Positions 1 to 8,046 of a stretch of DNA of 64,000 nt are shown here, one piece after another (position 1 is the stretch's first letter; each line of letters begins with the position of its first letter). The position numbers and the translations under genes are program-made. The notes below the pieces were generated by a model. That model was not told the DNA's origin. It saw nothing but the letters and a program-made list of their open reading frames with translations, and searched no databases. The DNA comes from an uncultured Paracoccaceae bacterium (lineage in GTDB: Bacteria > Pseudomonadota > Alphaproteobacteria > Rhodobacterales > Rhodobacteraceae): contig CALSOO010000002.1 of NCBI GenBank assembly GCA_943787985.1, positions 124,001 to 188,000 of the forward strand, given 5' to 3'.

Positions 1-2
1 CC

Positions 3-917
3 TTCCGCAAAATGTCGTACGCCCTGCCCTTTGGCCGCGCGCGTCGTGATTTCTGGCGCGACTTCTATTTCAATGCAGGTCCGGCAGCGATGACGGATGG
101 CGCAGAGGCCGTGCGCCCTGCCCTCGATGCCTTGCTGGGGGATCACCTAAGTCGTAAAGCCCGCGCAGGACATATCGCCTTTGTGGGGGCTGGTCCCGGT
201 GATCCCGAACTGCTCACCCTCAAAGCCCGCAAAGCGCTGGATGAGGCCGACGTGGTGATCTATGACCGCCTGATCAGTCCCGAAATCCTCGAGCTCGCCC
301 GCCGCGAGGCACTCATGCTCGACGTCGGAAAAGAGGGCTTTGGCCCCTCCACGCCTCAAGAGACCATCAATGACCTGCTGGTCGAACACGGGCTGTCCGG
401 TGCGCAAGTTGTGCGCTTGAAATCCGGCGACAGCACCGTCTTTGGACGCTTGGATGAAGAAATAGACGCAGTGACCGCAGCAGAGATCGGTTGGCACATT
501 GTGCCAGGTATCACTGCGGCTTCGGCTGCCGTGGCGAGCATCGGGCAAAGCCTGACGCGCCGTGGCCGCAACGCCTCTGTGCGTTTCCTCACAGGCCACG
601 ACATGCAAGGCTTCGCGGATCACGACTGGACGGCACTTGCAAAACAAGATCAGGTCGCCGCGATCTACATGGGCAAAAAATCAGCCCGCTTTGTGCAAGG
701 GCGCTTGATCATGCACGGGGCCGATCAATCCACGCCAGTGACCATCATCGAAAACGCCTCCCGCCCCGACCAACGGGTTTTGTCCACCACGCTGGCACAT
801 TTGCCCGCCGATCTGGCTGACGCCGACATGACCGGCCCCGCCCTCACATTCTATGGCCTCGCCCCACGCGCCGCATCCGAGGCCGCCGCCACGCTCATCA
901 CACGGGAATTCGCATAA
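3..917 (+). CDS. cysG: Siroheme synthase CysG, C-terminal part (cut by window edge)
   Basis: The frame is open to the left edge, so the true start lies outside the window. The first ~50 visible codons match the end of the precorrin-2 dehydrogenase/ferrochelatase half; the rest is the SAM-dependent uroporphyrinogen-III C-methyltransferase half, beginning with the glycine-rich VGAGPGDPELLTLKA motif and containing the VVRLKSGD and PGITAA motifs of this family. The enzyme makes siroheme, the prosthetic group of the sulfite reductase encoded two genes downstream. Its stop overlaps the next start by one base (TAATG), which indicates translational coupling in one cys operon. The family is clear; only the N-terminal half cannot be judged. 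Confidence 0.9.
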   Translation, partial: FRKMSYALPFGRARRDFWRDFYFNAGPAAMTDGAEAVRPALDALLGDHLSRKARAGHIAFVGAGPGDPELLTLKARKALDEADVVIYDRLISPEILELARREALMLDVGKEGFGPSTPQETINDLLVEHGLSGAQVVRLKSGDSTVFGRLDEEIDAVTAAEIGWHIVPGITAASAAVASIGQSLTRRGRNASVRFLTGHDMQGFADHDWTALAKQDQVAAIYMGKKSARFVQGRLIMHGADQSTPVTIIENASRPDQRVLSTTLAHLPADLADADMTGPALTFYGLAPRAASEAAATLITREFA

Positions 918-1228
918 TGCCAAAAGCTTTCACCCCGAAAATCGTCACCGCCAATGATTTGCTCAAAGGCGACGTGATCTATCAAACCGTGGACGGTTGG
1001 TCGCGTGATCTGCACGACGCCGAAGTCCTCACCGATGAAGCCCACGCCGACCTGCGCCTGATCGAAGGCTCCCAACAATCAGGACAGGTTGTCGGCGTCT
1101 ACCTTGCCGACACAGTGGTTGAGGACGGCCAGCCCACCACCACCCATTTTCGCGAAGCCTTCCGCGCCAAAGGGCCCTCCAACTACGTCGATGGCAAACA
1201 AGAAACCACCAAGCAAGAGGTCGCATAA
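917..1228 (+). CDS. DUF2849 domain protein of the sulfite reductase operon
   Basis: A 103-residue soluble protein starting at the ATG that overlaps the cysG stop. It fits the DUF2849 family, small proteins found between cysG and cysI in alphaproteobacteria. No catalytic motif, signal peptide or membrane segment is visible; charged residues dominate the C-terminus. Placement one base before cysI suggests an accessory role in sulfite reduction, perhaps as partner or electron-transfer helper, but that is inference from context only; the biochemical function of the family is not known to me. Confidence 0.85.
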   Translation: MPKAFTPKIVTANDLLKGDVIYQTVDGWSRDLHDAEVLTDEAHADLRLIEGSQQSGQVVGVYLADTVVEDGQPTTTHFREAFRAKGPSNYVDGKQETTKQEVA

Positions 1229-1229
1229 G

Positions 1230-2891
1230 ATGTATCACTATTCAGAATTCGATCACGATTTCCTCGCCGCCCGCAATGCGCAGTTTCGCGCCCAAGTCGA
1301 GCGGCGCATTGACGGCTCCCTCACCGAGGATGAATTCAAACCCCTGCGTTTGATGAACGGGCTCTACTTGCAATTGCACGCCTACATGCTGCGGGTAGCG
1401 ATCCCCTATGGCACGCTAAACTCTGCACAAATGCAGGTGCTCGCGGATATTTCCGAAAAGTGGGACAAAGGCTACGGCCACTTCACCACCCGCCAGAACA
1501 TCCAGTACAACTGGCCGGAACTCAAAGACGTACCAGACATGCTGGACGCATTGGCTAAAGTCGGGATGCACGCCATCCAGACGTCCGGAAACACGATCCG
1601 CAACGTGACCGCAGACCACTTTGCAGGCGCCGCAGCGGATGAAATAGCCGACCCACGCCCTGTGGCCGAGTTGATCCGGCAGTGGTCCACCGACCATCCC
1701 GAATTCCAGTTCATGCCGCGCAAGTTCAAAATCGCGATCACCGGATCCCCCAATGACCGCGCTGTGACACGTGCCCATGACATCGGGTTGCGTGTGGTTG
1801 AGCGGGACGGATCGGCTGGCTTTGAAGTGCTCGTGGGGGGAGGCCTCGGGCGCACCCCGATGATTGGAAAAGTGATCACCGACTTCCTCCCGCAAGAGGA
1901 CCTGCTGCCTTATTTGGAGGCTATCGTATCTGTCTGGAACCAGATCGGGCGGCGCGATAACAAATATAAGGCGCGGATCAAAATCACAGTGCACGAACAC
2001 GGCATTGACGAAATTCGCCGCCTCGTCGAAGAGCGTTTTGCGATCCTCAAAGGGACCTTCAGTGGCATCGACCAGCAAAAACTGGCGCAATACACAGCGC
2101 AGTTTTCCGCACCCGAGTTCGTGCAAAAATCCGAAACCACCTTTAAAGATGCGTATCACCGCGACCCCGTCTTTCGGGCATGGGCGGACACCAACATCAC
2201 ACCACACAAAGCGGATGGATACTCCATCGTGTCCATCAGCCTCAAAAAACACGGGGCAACGCCGGGGGATGCCTCTGCTGCGCAAATGCGGCTTATGGCG
2301 GACCTTGCCAAACGGTTCGGACACGATGAACTGCGCATCAGCCACGAGCAAAACGTAATCCTTCCCCATGTGCACAAGTCCGACCTGCCCTCCATTCACG
2401 CGGCTCTCAGAGCTCAAGACCTTGCTACGGCCAACATCGGATTGATCAGCGACATCATCGCCTGCCCCGGCATGGATTATTGCGCACTGGCCACGGCGCG
2501 TTCGATCCCGATCGCACAGGAAATCGCAACTCGCTTTGACGCGCTCAAACTCGAACACGAAATCGGCAATCTCAAGATCAAGATCTCAGGCTGCATCAAC
2601 GCATGCGGACATCACCACGTCGGGCACATCGGCATCCTCGGGCTGGACCGCGCAGGCGTCGAAAACTATCAGATCACGCTTGGGGGCGATCACACAGAAA
2701 CGGCTGCTGTCGGGGAACGGGCCGGACCGGGCTTTTCAGCAGATGAGATCATTCCAGCGATCGAGAGGATCGTGACCACTTACCTTGATCTGCGCAATGA
2801 GGGCGAAGAGTTCCTGGCAGCCTACCGCCGCCTTGGCCTTGCTCCGTTCAAGGCCGCCCTATATCCAGAGGCTCAGGCCAATGCAGCCTGA
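1230..2891 (+). CDS. cysI: Sulfite reductase hemoprotein (nitrite/sulfite reductase family)
   Basis: A 553-residue siroheme and [4Fe-4S] enzyme that reduces sulfite to sulfide. The cluster and siroheme ligands are visible as C412-X5-C418 and C455-X3-C459 (CPGMDYC and GCINACGHHH). I chose the ATG at 1230, one base after the DUF2849 stop, because the conserved N-terminus MYHYSEFD begins there; an upstream in-frame ATG at 1089 lies inside the preceding gene. No cysJ flavoprotein gene is present nearby, and a ferredoxin-NADP reductase gene follows at 4161, so electrons may come from ferredoxin; that last point is inference. It overlaps cysH by 11 bases. Confidence 0.93.
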   Translation: MYHYSEFDHDFLAARNAQFRAQVERRIDGSLTEDEFKPLRLMNGLYLQLHAYMLRVAIPYGTLNSAQMQVLADISEKWDKGYGHFTTRQNIQYNWPELKDVPDMLDALAKVGMHAIQTSGNTIRNVTADHFAGAAADEIADPRPVAELIRQWSTDHPEFQFMPRKFKIAITGSPNDRAVTRAHDIGLRVVERDGSAGFEVLVGGGLGRTPMIGKVITDFLPQEDLLPYLEAIVSVWNQIGRRDNKYKARIKITVHEHGIDEIRRLVEERFAILKGTFSGIDQQKLAQYTAQFSAPEFVQKSETTFKDAYHRDPVFRAWADTNITPHKADGYSIVSISLKKHGATPGDASAAQMRLMADLAKRFGHDELRISHEQNVILPHVHKSDLPSIHAALRAQDLATANIGLISDIIACPGMDYCALATARSIPIAQEIATRFDALKLEHEIGNLKIKISGCINACGHHHVGHIGILGLDRAGVENYQITLGGDHTETAAVGERAGPGFSADEIIPAIERIVTTYLDLRNEGEEFLAAYRRLGLAPFKAALYPEAQANAA

Positions 2892-3654
2892 TCCGCATCT
2901 TCATCTCGCCAGAAAAACCTCCCCCGGAGGGTCCGGCCTGTCCACAAGCGCAGGGCGCGCAGCAGAGTTGAACGCGCGCTTCGCCCACGCGGGGGCCACA
3001 GAAGTGCTGCAAGCTGCATTCGCAGAGGTGCCTGACATCGCTCTCGTGTCCAGCTTCGGCGCGGACTCCGTCGTGCTGTTGCAACTGGCAGCACGGATCA
3101 AACCGGACGTGCCTGTGTTGTTCGTGGACACCGAAATGCTGTTCGACGAAACGCTACAGCATCAACGGCGCGTGGCCGAATTGCTTGGCCTGACGAACGT
3201 GCATGTCATCCGCGCGAAAAACACCAGCGCACAAGACCCGGACGGAACCCTGCACAAGACGGATACAAACGCCTGCTGTGCCTTGCGCAAAACAGAACCA
3301 CTGCAACAGGCCTTGGCGGGCTACGGTGGCTGGATCACAGGGCGCAAGCGGCACCAATCAGGAACGCGGGCACGGTTGAACATGTTTGAGATCGAAGTCG
3401 GAAGTACACGCCTCAAAGTCAATCCATTGGCCCTTTGGTCAGCGGCGGACACGATACGCTACATGAAATCCGCACAGCTGCCGCGCCATCCCCTTGTAGC
3501 ACAAGGATACCCCTCCATCGGGTGCGCGCCTTGCACAACCCCTGTTACACAGGGCGAAGATCCGCGCGCAGGACGTTGGAGACAAACAGAAAAAGAAGAA
3601 TGCGGCATCCATTTCGTTGACGGAAAAATGGTACGTTCAGGAGACAAGACATGA
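2881..3654 (+). CDS. cysH: Assimilatory adenylyl-sulfate reductase, iron-sulfur type
   Basis: A 257-residue reductase of the PAPS/APS family, producing sulfite. It has the C132-C133 pair and C215-X2-C218 that bind the [4Fe-4S] cluster in APS reductases, plus the catalytic cysteine C241 in ECGIH near the C-terminus. Family knowledge says enzymes with the extra CC...CXXC pair prefer APS over PAPS, so the pathway probably bypasses APS kinase. The start at 2881 overlaps cysI; an in-frame ATG at 2785 would lie within cysI and is rejected. The stop overlaps the next start (ATGA). No sulfurylase gene (cysN/cysD or sat) was seen in the window. Confidence 0.92.
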   Translation: MQPDPHLHLARKTSPGGSGLSTSAGRAAELNARFAHAGATEVLQAAFAEVPDIALVSSFGADSVVLLQLAARIKPDVPVLFVDTEMLFDETLQHQRRVAELLGLTNVHVIRAKNTSAQDPDGTLHKTDTNACCALRKTEPLQQALAGYGGWITGRKRHQSGTRARLNMFEIEVGSTRLKVNPLALWSAADTIRYMKSAQLPRHPLVAQGYPSIGCAPCTTPVTQGEDPRAGRWRQTEKEECGIHFVDGKMVRSGDKT

Positions 3655-4055
3655 CAATTATCGTGACAGACGACGGGTTCACAGCCGAAACGTGGACCCG
3701 CGGGTACACAGCCTTTGGAGAAACGGCGAATGACGTTGTCGCCCTTGATGTCCCCTCCGATACCGATCCGGCTGCGATCAAAATCACGCCAAGCCTGGAA
3801 ATGATCCGCGTGGATTTCCCGAGCTTTGCAGACGGACGCGGATTTACCATCGCACGTATGCTGCGGCTGAAGGGTTATACAGGGCGTTTGCGCGCACGCG
3901 GCCACATCATCGCGGATCAATATGCAATGGTGCGACGCACAGGTTTTGACGAGGTAGAAATCACCCAAGACCTTGCGGCACGCCAACCTCAAGACCAATG
4001 GCGGTTTCGGGCCGATTGGACGCACAATGACTATCAAACACGTCTGCGTGGCTAG
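3651..4055 (+). CDS. DUF934 domain protein, sulfate assimilation
   Basis: A 134-residue soluble protein of the DUF934 family, which is usually found beside cysH or cysI in proteobacteria. The conserved centre FPSFADGRGFTIARMLR is visible around residues 62-78. Its start overlaps the cysH stop by four bases (ATGA), so it is translationally coupled to the reductase. The molecular role is unknown; context points to a helper of sulfite or APS reduction. It is the last gene of the tight cys run: about 105 bases then separate it from fpr. Confidence 0.88.
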   Translation: MTIIVTDDGFTAETWTRGYTAFGETANDVVALDVPSDTDPAAIKITPSLEMIRVDFPSFADGRGFTIARMLRLKGYTGRLRARGHIIADQYAMVRRTGFDEVEITQDLAARQPQDQWRFRADWTHNDYQTRLRG

Positions 4056-4160
4056 CCCTGAAAAGCGCATTCCACCTCGCGTGGCGGATTGCCTCATTCC
4101 CCAGATAAATTTCCCTAGCTAAAACAGGAGACGCAGGTGTAAGCCTGTGTTGACACAATT

Positions 4161-5009
4161 ATGACCGAGCAAGCCCCCGTGAACACAGCCACCGCCGCAA
4201 AGGCACCGACCCTTCCGGACACCCAAACCGTCACCAGCGTCACCCACTGGACGGACAGTCTGTTTTCCTTTCGCATGACACGCCCCGCCACTATGCGTTT
4301 TCGCTCTGGCGAGTTTGTCATGATCGGCCTGATGGGCGATCCGCACCCCGAAACAGGCAAACAAAAACCTCTGCTGCGCGCCTATTCCATCGCCTCCCCC
4401 GCGTGGGACGAAGAATTGGAGTTCTACTCCATCAAAGTGCAAGATGGCCCTCTGACCTCGAAGCTGCAGCACATCAAAGTGGGCGATCAGATCATTTTGC
4501 GCCCCAAGCCTGTGGGCACGCTGGTCCATGACGCGTTACTGCCCGGCAAGCGCATATGGTTCTTTGCCACAGGCACCGGATTTGCACCTTTTGCCTCTTT
4601 GCTGCGCGAACCGCAGACCTATGAGGATTACGACGAGATCATCATGACCCACACCTGCCGCGACGTCGCGGAGCTGGAATACGGGCGCAAGCTGATCGAA
4701 GAGCTGCAAGCAGACGAATTGATGCAGGAGCTGATTGGCAAAGAGAACCTTGCCAAAATCCGCTACTACCCGACCACGACCCGCGAAGAGAGCCCGAAGA
4801 TGGGGCGCATCACAACCCTGCTCGAAGACGGCACCGTGTTCAAAGACCTCGGGATCGAGGGCATGTCGGCCGGGACCGATCGCGCGATGGTTTGCGGCTC
4901 TTTGGGCCTCAACACGGACCTCAAAACGATCCTCGAAGGGTTCGGCCTTGACGAGGGCGCAAATTCCGATCCCAAGCACTATGTGGTCGAAAAAGCCTTC
5001 GTCGGGTAA
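4161..5009 (+). CDS. fpr: Ferredoxin--NADP(+) reductase
   Basis: A 282-residue flavoprotein with the FAD-binding RAYSIAS motif near residue 75, the NADP-binding GTGFAPFASLLR stretch near residue 140, and the C-terminal YVVEKAFVG tail typical of bacterial Fpr. It exchanges electrons between NADPH and ferredoxin or flavodoxin in the cytoplasm. Following the cys genes, it could supply reduced ferredoxin to CysI, although Fpr also acts in oxidative stress defence. The start has no strong ribosome site directly upstream; an AGGAG lies about 30 bases away, but the intervening frame contains a stop, so the ATG at 4161 is kept. It converges with the next gene. Confidence 0.92.
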   Translation: MTEQAPVNTATAAKAPTLPDTQTVTSVTHWTDSLFSFRMTRPATMRFRSGEFVMIGLMGDPHPETGKQKPLLRAYSIASPAWDEELEFYSIKVQDGPLTSKLQHIKVGDQIILRPKPVGTLVHDALLPGKRIWFFATGTGFAPFASLLREPQTYEDYDEIIMTHTCRDVAELEYGRKLIEELQADELMQELIGKENLAKIRYYPTTTREESPKMGRITTLLEDGTVFKDLGIEGMSAGTDRAMVCGSLGLNTDLKTILEGFGLDEGANSDPKHYVVEKAFVG

Positions 5010-5050
5010 CACCAGAAACGCAGGCAGGGGGCGCCATCGCCTCTGGTCGC

Positions 5051-5869
5051 CTAAACACCTTCTAGCGCCACCCCTTGTACGGTTATACGGTGCATTAAGC
5101 GGGCGTGCCCTGCATAGTCCGCTGTCGCATAGTGCTGCACAAGGCGGTTGTCCCAAATGGCCACCATGCCCGGAGCCCACTGCACACGGCAGGTGAAAAC
5201 GGGCTGGGTGGCGTGGGCATAAAGGTGGGCCAGCAACGGCGCGCTTTCCTCTTTGCTCCATCCGTCAAAATGGGTCGTGAAGTCACCGTTAACATACAGA
5301 CACGCCGCCCCCGTCACGGGATGTTTCACCACAATAGGGTGAAGCACAGGCGCGCTGAACGCGTCTTTATTTTCATCCAGTCCCAGCTTGCTTTGCGCGA
5401 AACTGCCGTCAGAATGCCACGCCCTCATCCCTTTCAGGGTGGCTTGCAAACCATCCGACAGACCGTGAAATGCCGCCGTCATAGAGGCGAAATGCGTGTC
5501 CCCTCCATAGGGCGGCAACGTGCGTGCCGACAGAATTGAACACATCGCCGGTGCAGGGTCATAGGAGTGATCGGTGTGCCACGTCCCGCCAATCACAGCG
5601 ACATGTTCGGGCGTCGTGCGTACTTCGGCAATCATCGGGTGCTCTGCGACAGGCGTGAAAAAGCGGTTTACATCAATGGGGCCAAAGGTGTGTGCCAACC
5701 GGATATGCGCTTCGGGCGTCAGGTATTGCTCAGGAAGGACAACGACACCGTGGGCAAACAAGGCCTCCCGCACTTGGGCCATGTCTGCGTCTGTCGCGTC
5801 ATTCAAAGTCCCGCCCCGCAGCACCGCCCCACAATGCCCCGACAACCGCTGTACTGTCCATTCTGACAT
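5051..5869 (-). CDS. TauD/TfdA-family 2-oxoglutarate dioxygenase
   Basis: A 272-residue non-heme Fe(II) dioxygenase. The iron-binding facial triad is visible as H98-X-D100 in WHTDHSYD and the distal H260 in RLMHRITVQG; the WHTDHSY context is typical of the TauD family. The substrate could be taurine, an alkylsulfonate or another acid; taurine use would fit a marine roseobacter but no tau transporter is present. The start MSEWTVQRL at 5869 was chosen because longer in-frame starts run into the neighbouring repeat-protein gene and its terminator. Confidence 0.85.
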   Translation of the reverse strand: MSEWTVQRLSGHCGAVLRGGTLNDATDADMAQVREALFAHGVVVLPEQYLTPEAHIRLAHTFGPIDVNRFFTPVAEHPMIAEVRTTPEHVAVIGGTWHTDHSYDPAPAMCSILSARTLPPYGGDTHFASMTAAFHGLSDGLQATLKGMRAWHSDGSFAQSKLGLDENKDAFSAPVLHPIVVKHPVTGAACLYVNGDFTTHFDGWSKEESAPLLAHLYAHATQPVFTCRVQWAPGMVAIWDNRLVQHYATADYAGHARLMHRITVQGVALEGV

Positions 5870-5925
5870 CCTGCACCTCCCGTTGATCTTGGGAAAGATT
5901 GCCCCGAACACCCATGCCCTACAAC

Positions 5926-5956
5926 GAAAAAGCCGCGCTCGATAAGGAGCGCGGCT
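5926..5956 (-). terminator. Intrinsic terminator of the repeat-protein gene
   Basis: Perfect 10-bp inverted repeat AGCCGCGCTC / GAGCGCGGCT around a 6-base loop, followed on the minus strand by five T residues. It lies just after the stop of the minus-strand gene ending at 5982. Confidence 0.78.
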
Positions 5957-5981
5957 TGTCTTGAATTTCAAGAAGAGTGGA

Positions 5982-7091
5982 TCAGAGACCCATTGCTTCT
6001 TTGATTGTGTCCAAAGCGGTTTTGAGAAGCTCAGGGTTGTCACGCGCTTTTTCAAGCGTGGTTTTCAACGCTGTTTTCTTGAAGGCGCCCAACTCGGAAC
6101 CGTCAATCATTTCCGAAACCGTGTCAAAGTCAAAGCCTTCAACGCTCAGCAGGTCAACCAAGGTGTCGGCTGTGGTGGCCTCAGTCGCTGCCGCTGCAGT
6201 GTCTGTCGCCGCTTCGGTTGTTGCTTCTGCCGCTTCCGTTGCAGTCTCGGTCGCTGCCGCTGCGGTGTCTGTCGCCGCTTCGGTTGTTGCTTCTGCCGCT
6301 TCCGTTGCAGTCTCGGTCGCTGCCGCTGCGGTGTCTGTCGCCGCTTCGGTTGTTGCTTCTGCCGCTTCCGTTGCAGTCTCAGTCGCTGCCGCTGCGGTGT
6401 CTGTAACCGCTTCGGTTGTTGCTTCTGCCGCTTCCGTTGCTGTCTCAGTCGCTGCCGCTGCAGTGTCTGTAACCGCTTCGGTTGTTGCTTCGACGGCTTG
6501 CGTTGCTGTCTCAGTCGCTGCCGCTGCAGTGTCTGTAACCGCTTCGGTTGTTGCTTCTGCCGCTTCCGTTGCTGTCTCAGTCGCTGCCGCTGCAGTGTCT
6601 GTAACCGCTTCGGTTGTTGCGTCGACGGCTTGCGTTGCTGTCTCGGTCGCCGCGTCTACCGCGTCGCTTGCAACTTCGGTCGCAGTGTCAACAGCGTCGG
6701 TCGCCGCTTCGCCTGCAGCTGCTGCCGTGTCGGCTACCGCATCCGTAGCAGCTTCGACAGCTTCGCCAGCAGTTTCAGCAACCGCAGCAGCTGTATCAGT
6801 CGCGGCATCAACAGCACCCTCAACAGCTTCTGCGGCATCGGTTGCCACCTCAGTCACCGCGTCTGCCGCACCTTCGGCGGCGTCTGTGGCGGCATCAACA
6901 GCGCCCTCGACAGCGCCTTCGGCCGCATCAACAGCTTCGCCTACGGCTTCGGAAGCACTTTCCAAAGCGGCTGGCGCGTTTACGGCCTCAGCGGCATCGC
7001 TCAATGCCTCTGTCGGCGTTTGGCCGGAATACAACAGATATGCGCCGCCAGCTACAACAGCAGCCACCACAATCCACAAAACGTTTTTCAT
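5982..7091 (-). CDS. Membrane-anchored Ala/Thr/Glu-rich hendecad-repeat protein
   Basis: A 369-residue protein of unknown family. It begins with a signal-anchor (VLWIVVAAVVAGGAYLLYSG, residues 4-23). Residues ~27-303 are almost only A, T, E, D and V with an 11-residue periodicity of the type xTEAxTDxAxx, and residues ~150-303 contain near-identical 22-residue repeats (two hendecads each). The repeats lack lysine and arginine and are strongly acidic. Residues ~308-369 form a different, lysine-containing C-terminal segment likely to fold as a small helical domain. Hendecad periodicity is known from LEA proteins, apolipoproteins and right-handed coiled coils. I infer a long helical, periplasm-facing or surface protein; function unknown. 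It is a single gene with its own terminator, divergent from infC. Confidence 0.85.
   Translation of the reverse strand: MKNVLWIVVAAVVAGGAYLLYSGQTPTEALSDAAEAVNAPAALESASEAVGEAVDAAEGAVEGAVDAATDAAEGAADAVTEVATDAAEAVEGAVDAATDTAAAVAETAGEAVEAATDAVADTAAAAGEAATDAVDTATEVASDAVDAATETATQAVDATTEAVTDTAAAATETATEAAEATTEAVTDTAAAATETATQAVEATTEAVTDTAAAATETATEAAEATTEAVTDTAAAATETATEAAEATTEAATDTAAAATETATEAAEATTEAATDTAAAATETATEAAEATTEAATDTAAAATEATTADTLVDLLSVEGFDFDTVSEMIDGSELGAFKKTALKTTLEKARDNPELLKTALDTIKEAMGL
6181..6640. repeat. 66-bp tandem repeat array inside the hendecad-repeat gene
   Basis: Roughly six to seven copies of a 66-bp unit, for example the string GTCTGTCGCCGCTTCGG starts at 6201 and again at 6267. Copies differ at only a few bases, and the unit is a multiple of three, so copy-number changes keep the frame. 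More divergent copies continue toward the gene start. This implies recent expansion and likely length variation between strains. Confidence 0.9.
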
Positions 7092-7296
7092 AACTTGGTC
7101 CCCTCAGACAGTCCTAGCGCACACAAAAGCAGCACCGTTAACAATTGTGGGTGTCAGATGCGCCCTAATATGGGAAGGTTCAAGGGGGAATTTCGCACAA
7201 ATCGGCACATCCTGGCCTATATTGCGGCTTGCAGAGCAGCTTGCGTGGGTTTAGTTTGCAACCCTGAAGTTTACCAACCACCGAAGGAAGACCACC

Positions 7297-7848
7297 ATCG
7301 CTCGCAGACCTCATAACGCGCCGCCACAACGTGACACTGGCCCGCGCATCAACGACAAGATTCGCTCTACCGAAATCCGCCTGATTGGCGCAGACGGCGA
7401 AAATGTCGGTGTCGTGACACCCGCCCGCGCAATGGGCATGGCTGACGAGGCCGGGCTTGACCTGGTTGAAATCTCGCCGAACGCCAACCCGCCCGTGTGC
7501 AAAATCATGGATTTTGGCAAGTTCAAATACGAGACGCAAAAACGCGAAGCCGAGGCCCGCAAGAAGCAAAAAATCATCGAAATCAAAGAGGTCAAGTTCC
7601 GCCCGAACACGGACACCAACGATTACGAAGTGAAAATGCGCAACGTTTACAAATTTCTGGAAAACGGCGACAAGGTAAAGATCACCCTGCGTTTCCGTGG
7701 TCGCGAAATGGCACACCAGAATTTGGGCCGCGAACTGCTTGAGCGTGTCGCCGAAGACACCAAAGAACAAGGCAAGGTCGAGAACTTCCCTAAAATGGAA
7801 GGCCGCCAAATGGTCATGTTGATCGGTCCGCTGCCCCAAAAAGGCTAA
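7297..7848 (+). CDS. infC: Translation initiation factor IF-3 with ATC start codon
   Basis: IF-3 of 183 residues; both domains are present ([15 protein letters not shown] at the N-terminus, [16 protein letters not shown] in the C-terminal domain). The first in-frame ATG (7414) would remove about 39 conserved residues. The conserved N-terminus [10 protein letters not shown] begins directly after an ATC codon at 7297, preceded by a good Shine-Dalgarno AAGGAAG at 7284-7290. IF-3 genes of other bacteria use AUU or other rare starts so that IF-3, which rejects non-standard starts, represses its own synthesis; I infer the same autoregulation here. The stop is followed by a tandem duplication of its own last ~50 bases. 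Confidence 0.93.
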   Translation: MARRPHNAPPQRDTGPRINDKIRSTEIRLIGADGENVGVVTPARAMGMADEAGLDLVEISPNANPPVCKIMDFGKFKYETQKREAEARKKQKIIEIKEVKFRPNTDTNDYEVKMRNVYKFLENGDKVKITLRFRGREMAHQNLGRELLERVAEDTKEQGKVENFPKMEGRQMVMLIGPLPQKG

Positions 7849-7952
7849 AGCGGTTCAGGTGAACGCAGCCTTCTTACGCGTTGGCTGCGCCAATCTCTGA
7901 GAAGGCCGCCAAATGGTCATGTTGATCGGTCCGCTGCCCCAAAAAGGCTAAA
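7798..7952 (+). repeat. 103-bp tandem repeat: copy 1 and first half of copy 2
   Basis: Copy 1 runs from 7798 (last 17 codons of infC, its stop, then 52 downstream bases) to 7900. Copy 2 begins at 7901 with the identical bases GAAGGCCGCCAAATGGTCAT and includes a second copy of the infC end and stop. It is interrupted after CTAAA at 7952 by the insertion sequence. Each unit holds a CGCAGCC/GGCTGCG hairpin. Confidence 0.9.
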
Positions 7953-8046
7953 CCCGCATTCCCCAAGTAGCCCGATGTTTTCGCGCCTCTGGAAGCCACT
8001 AATGTGTTATGTTTCAGCATGTTAATAGGGTTGAAGGTGGCAGATC

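Noticed and set aside
5961-7316. Long open frames on the plus strand over the repeat gene, one rich in Cys/Arg and one rich in Val/Ala/Ser
   Set aside because: They are antisense shadows of the 66-bp repeats, which are a multiple of three and lack stops in several frames. The minus frame has the signal-anchor, ribosome site and terminator.
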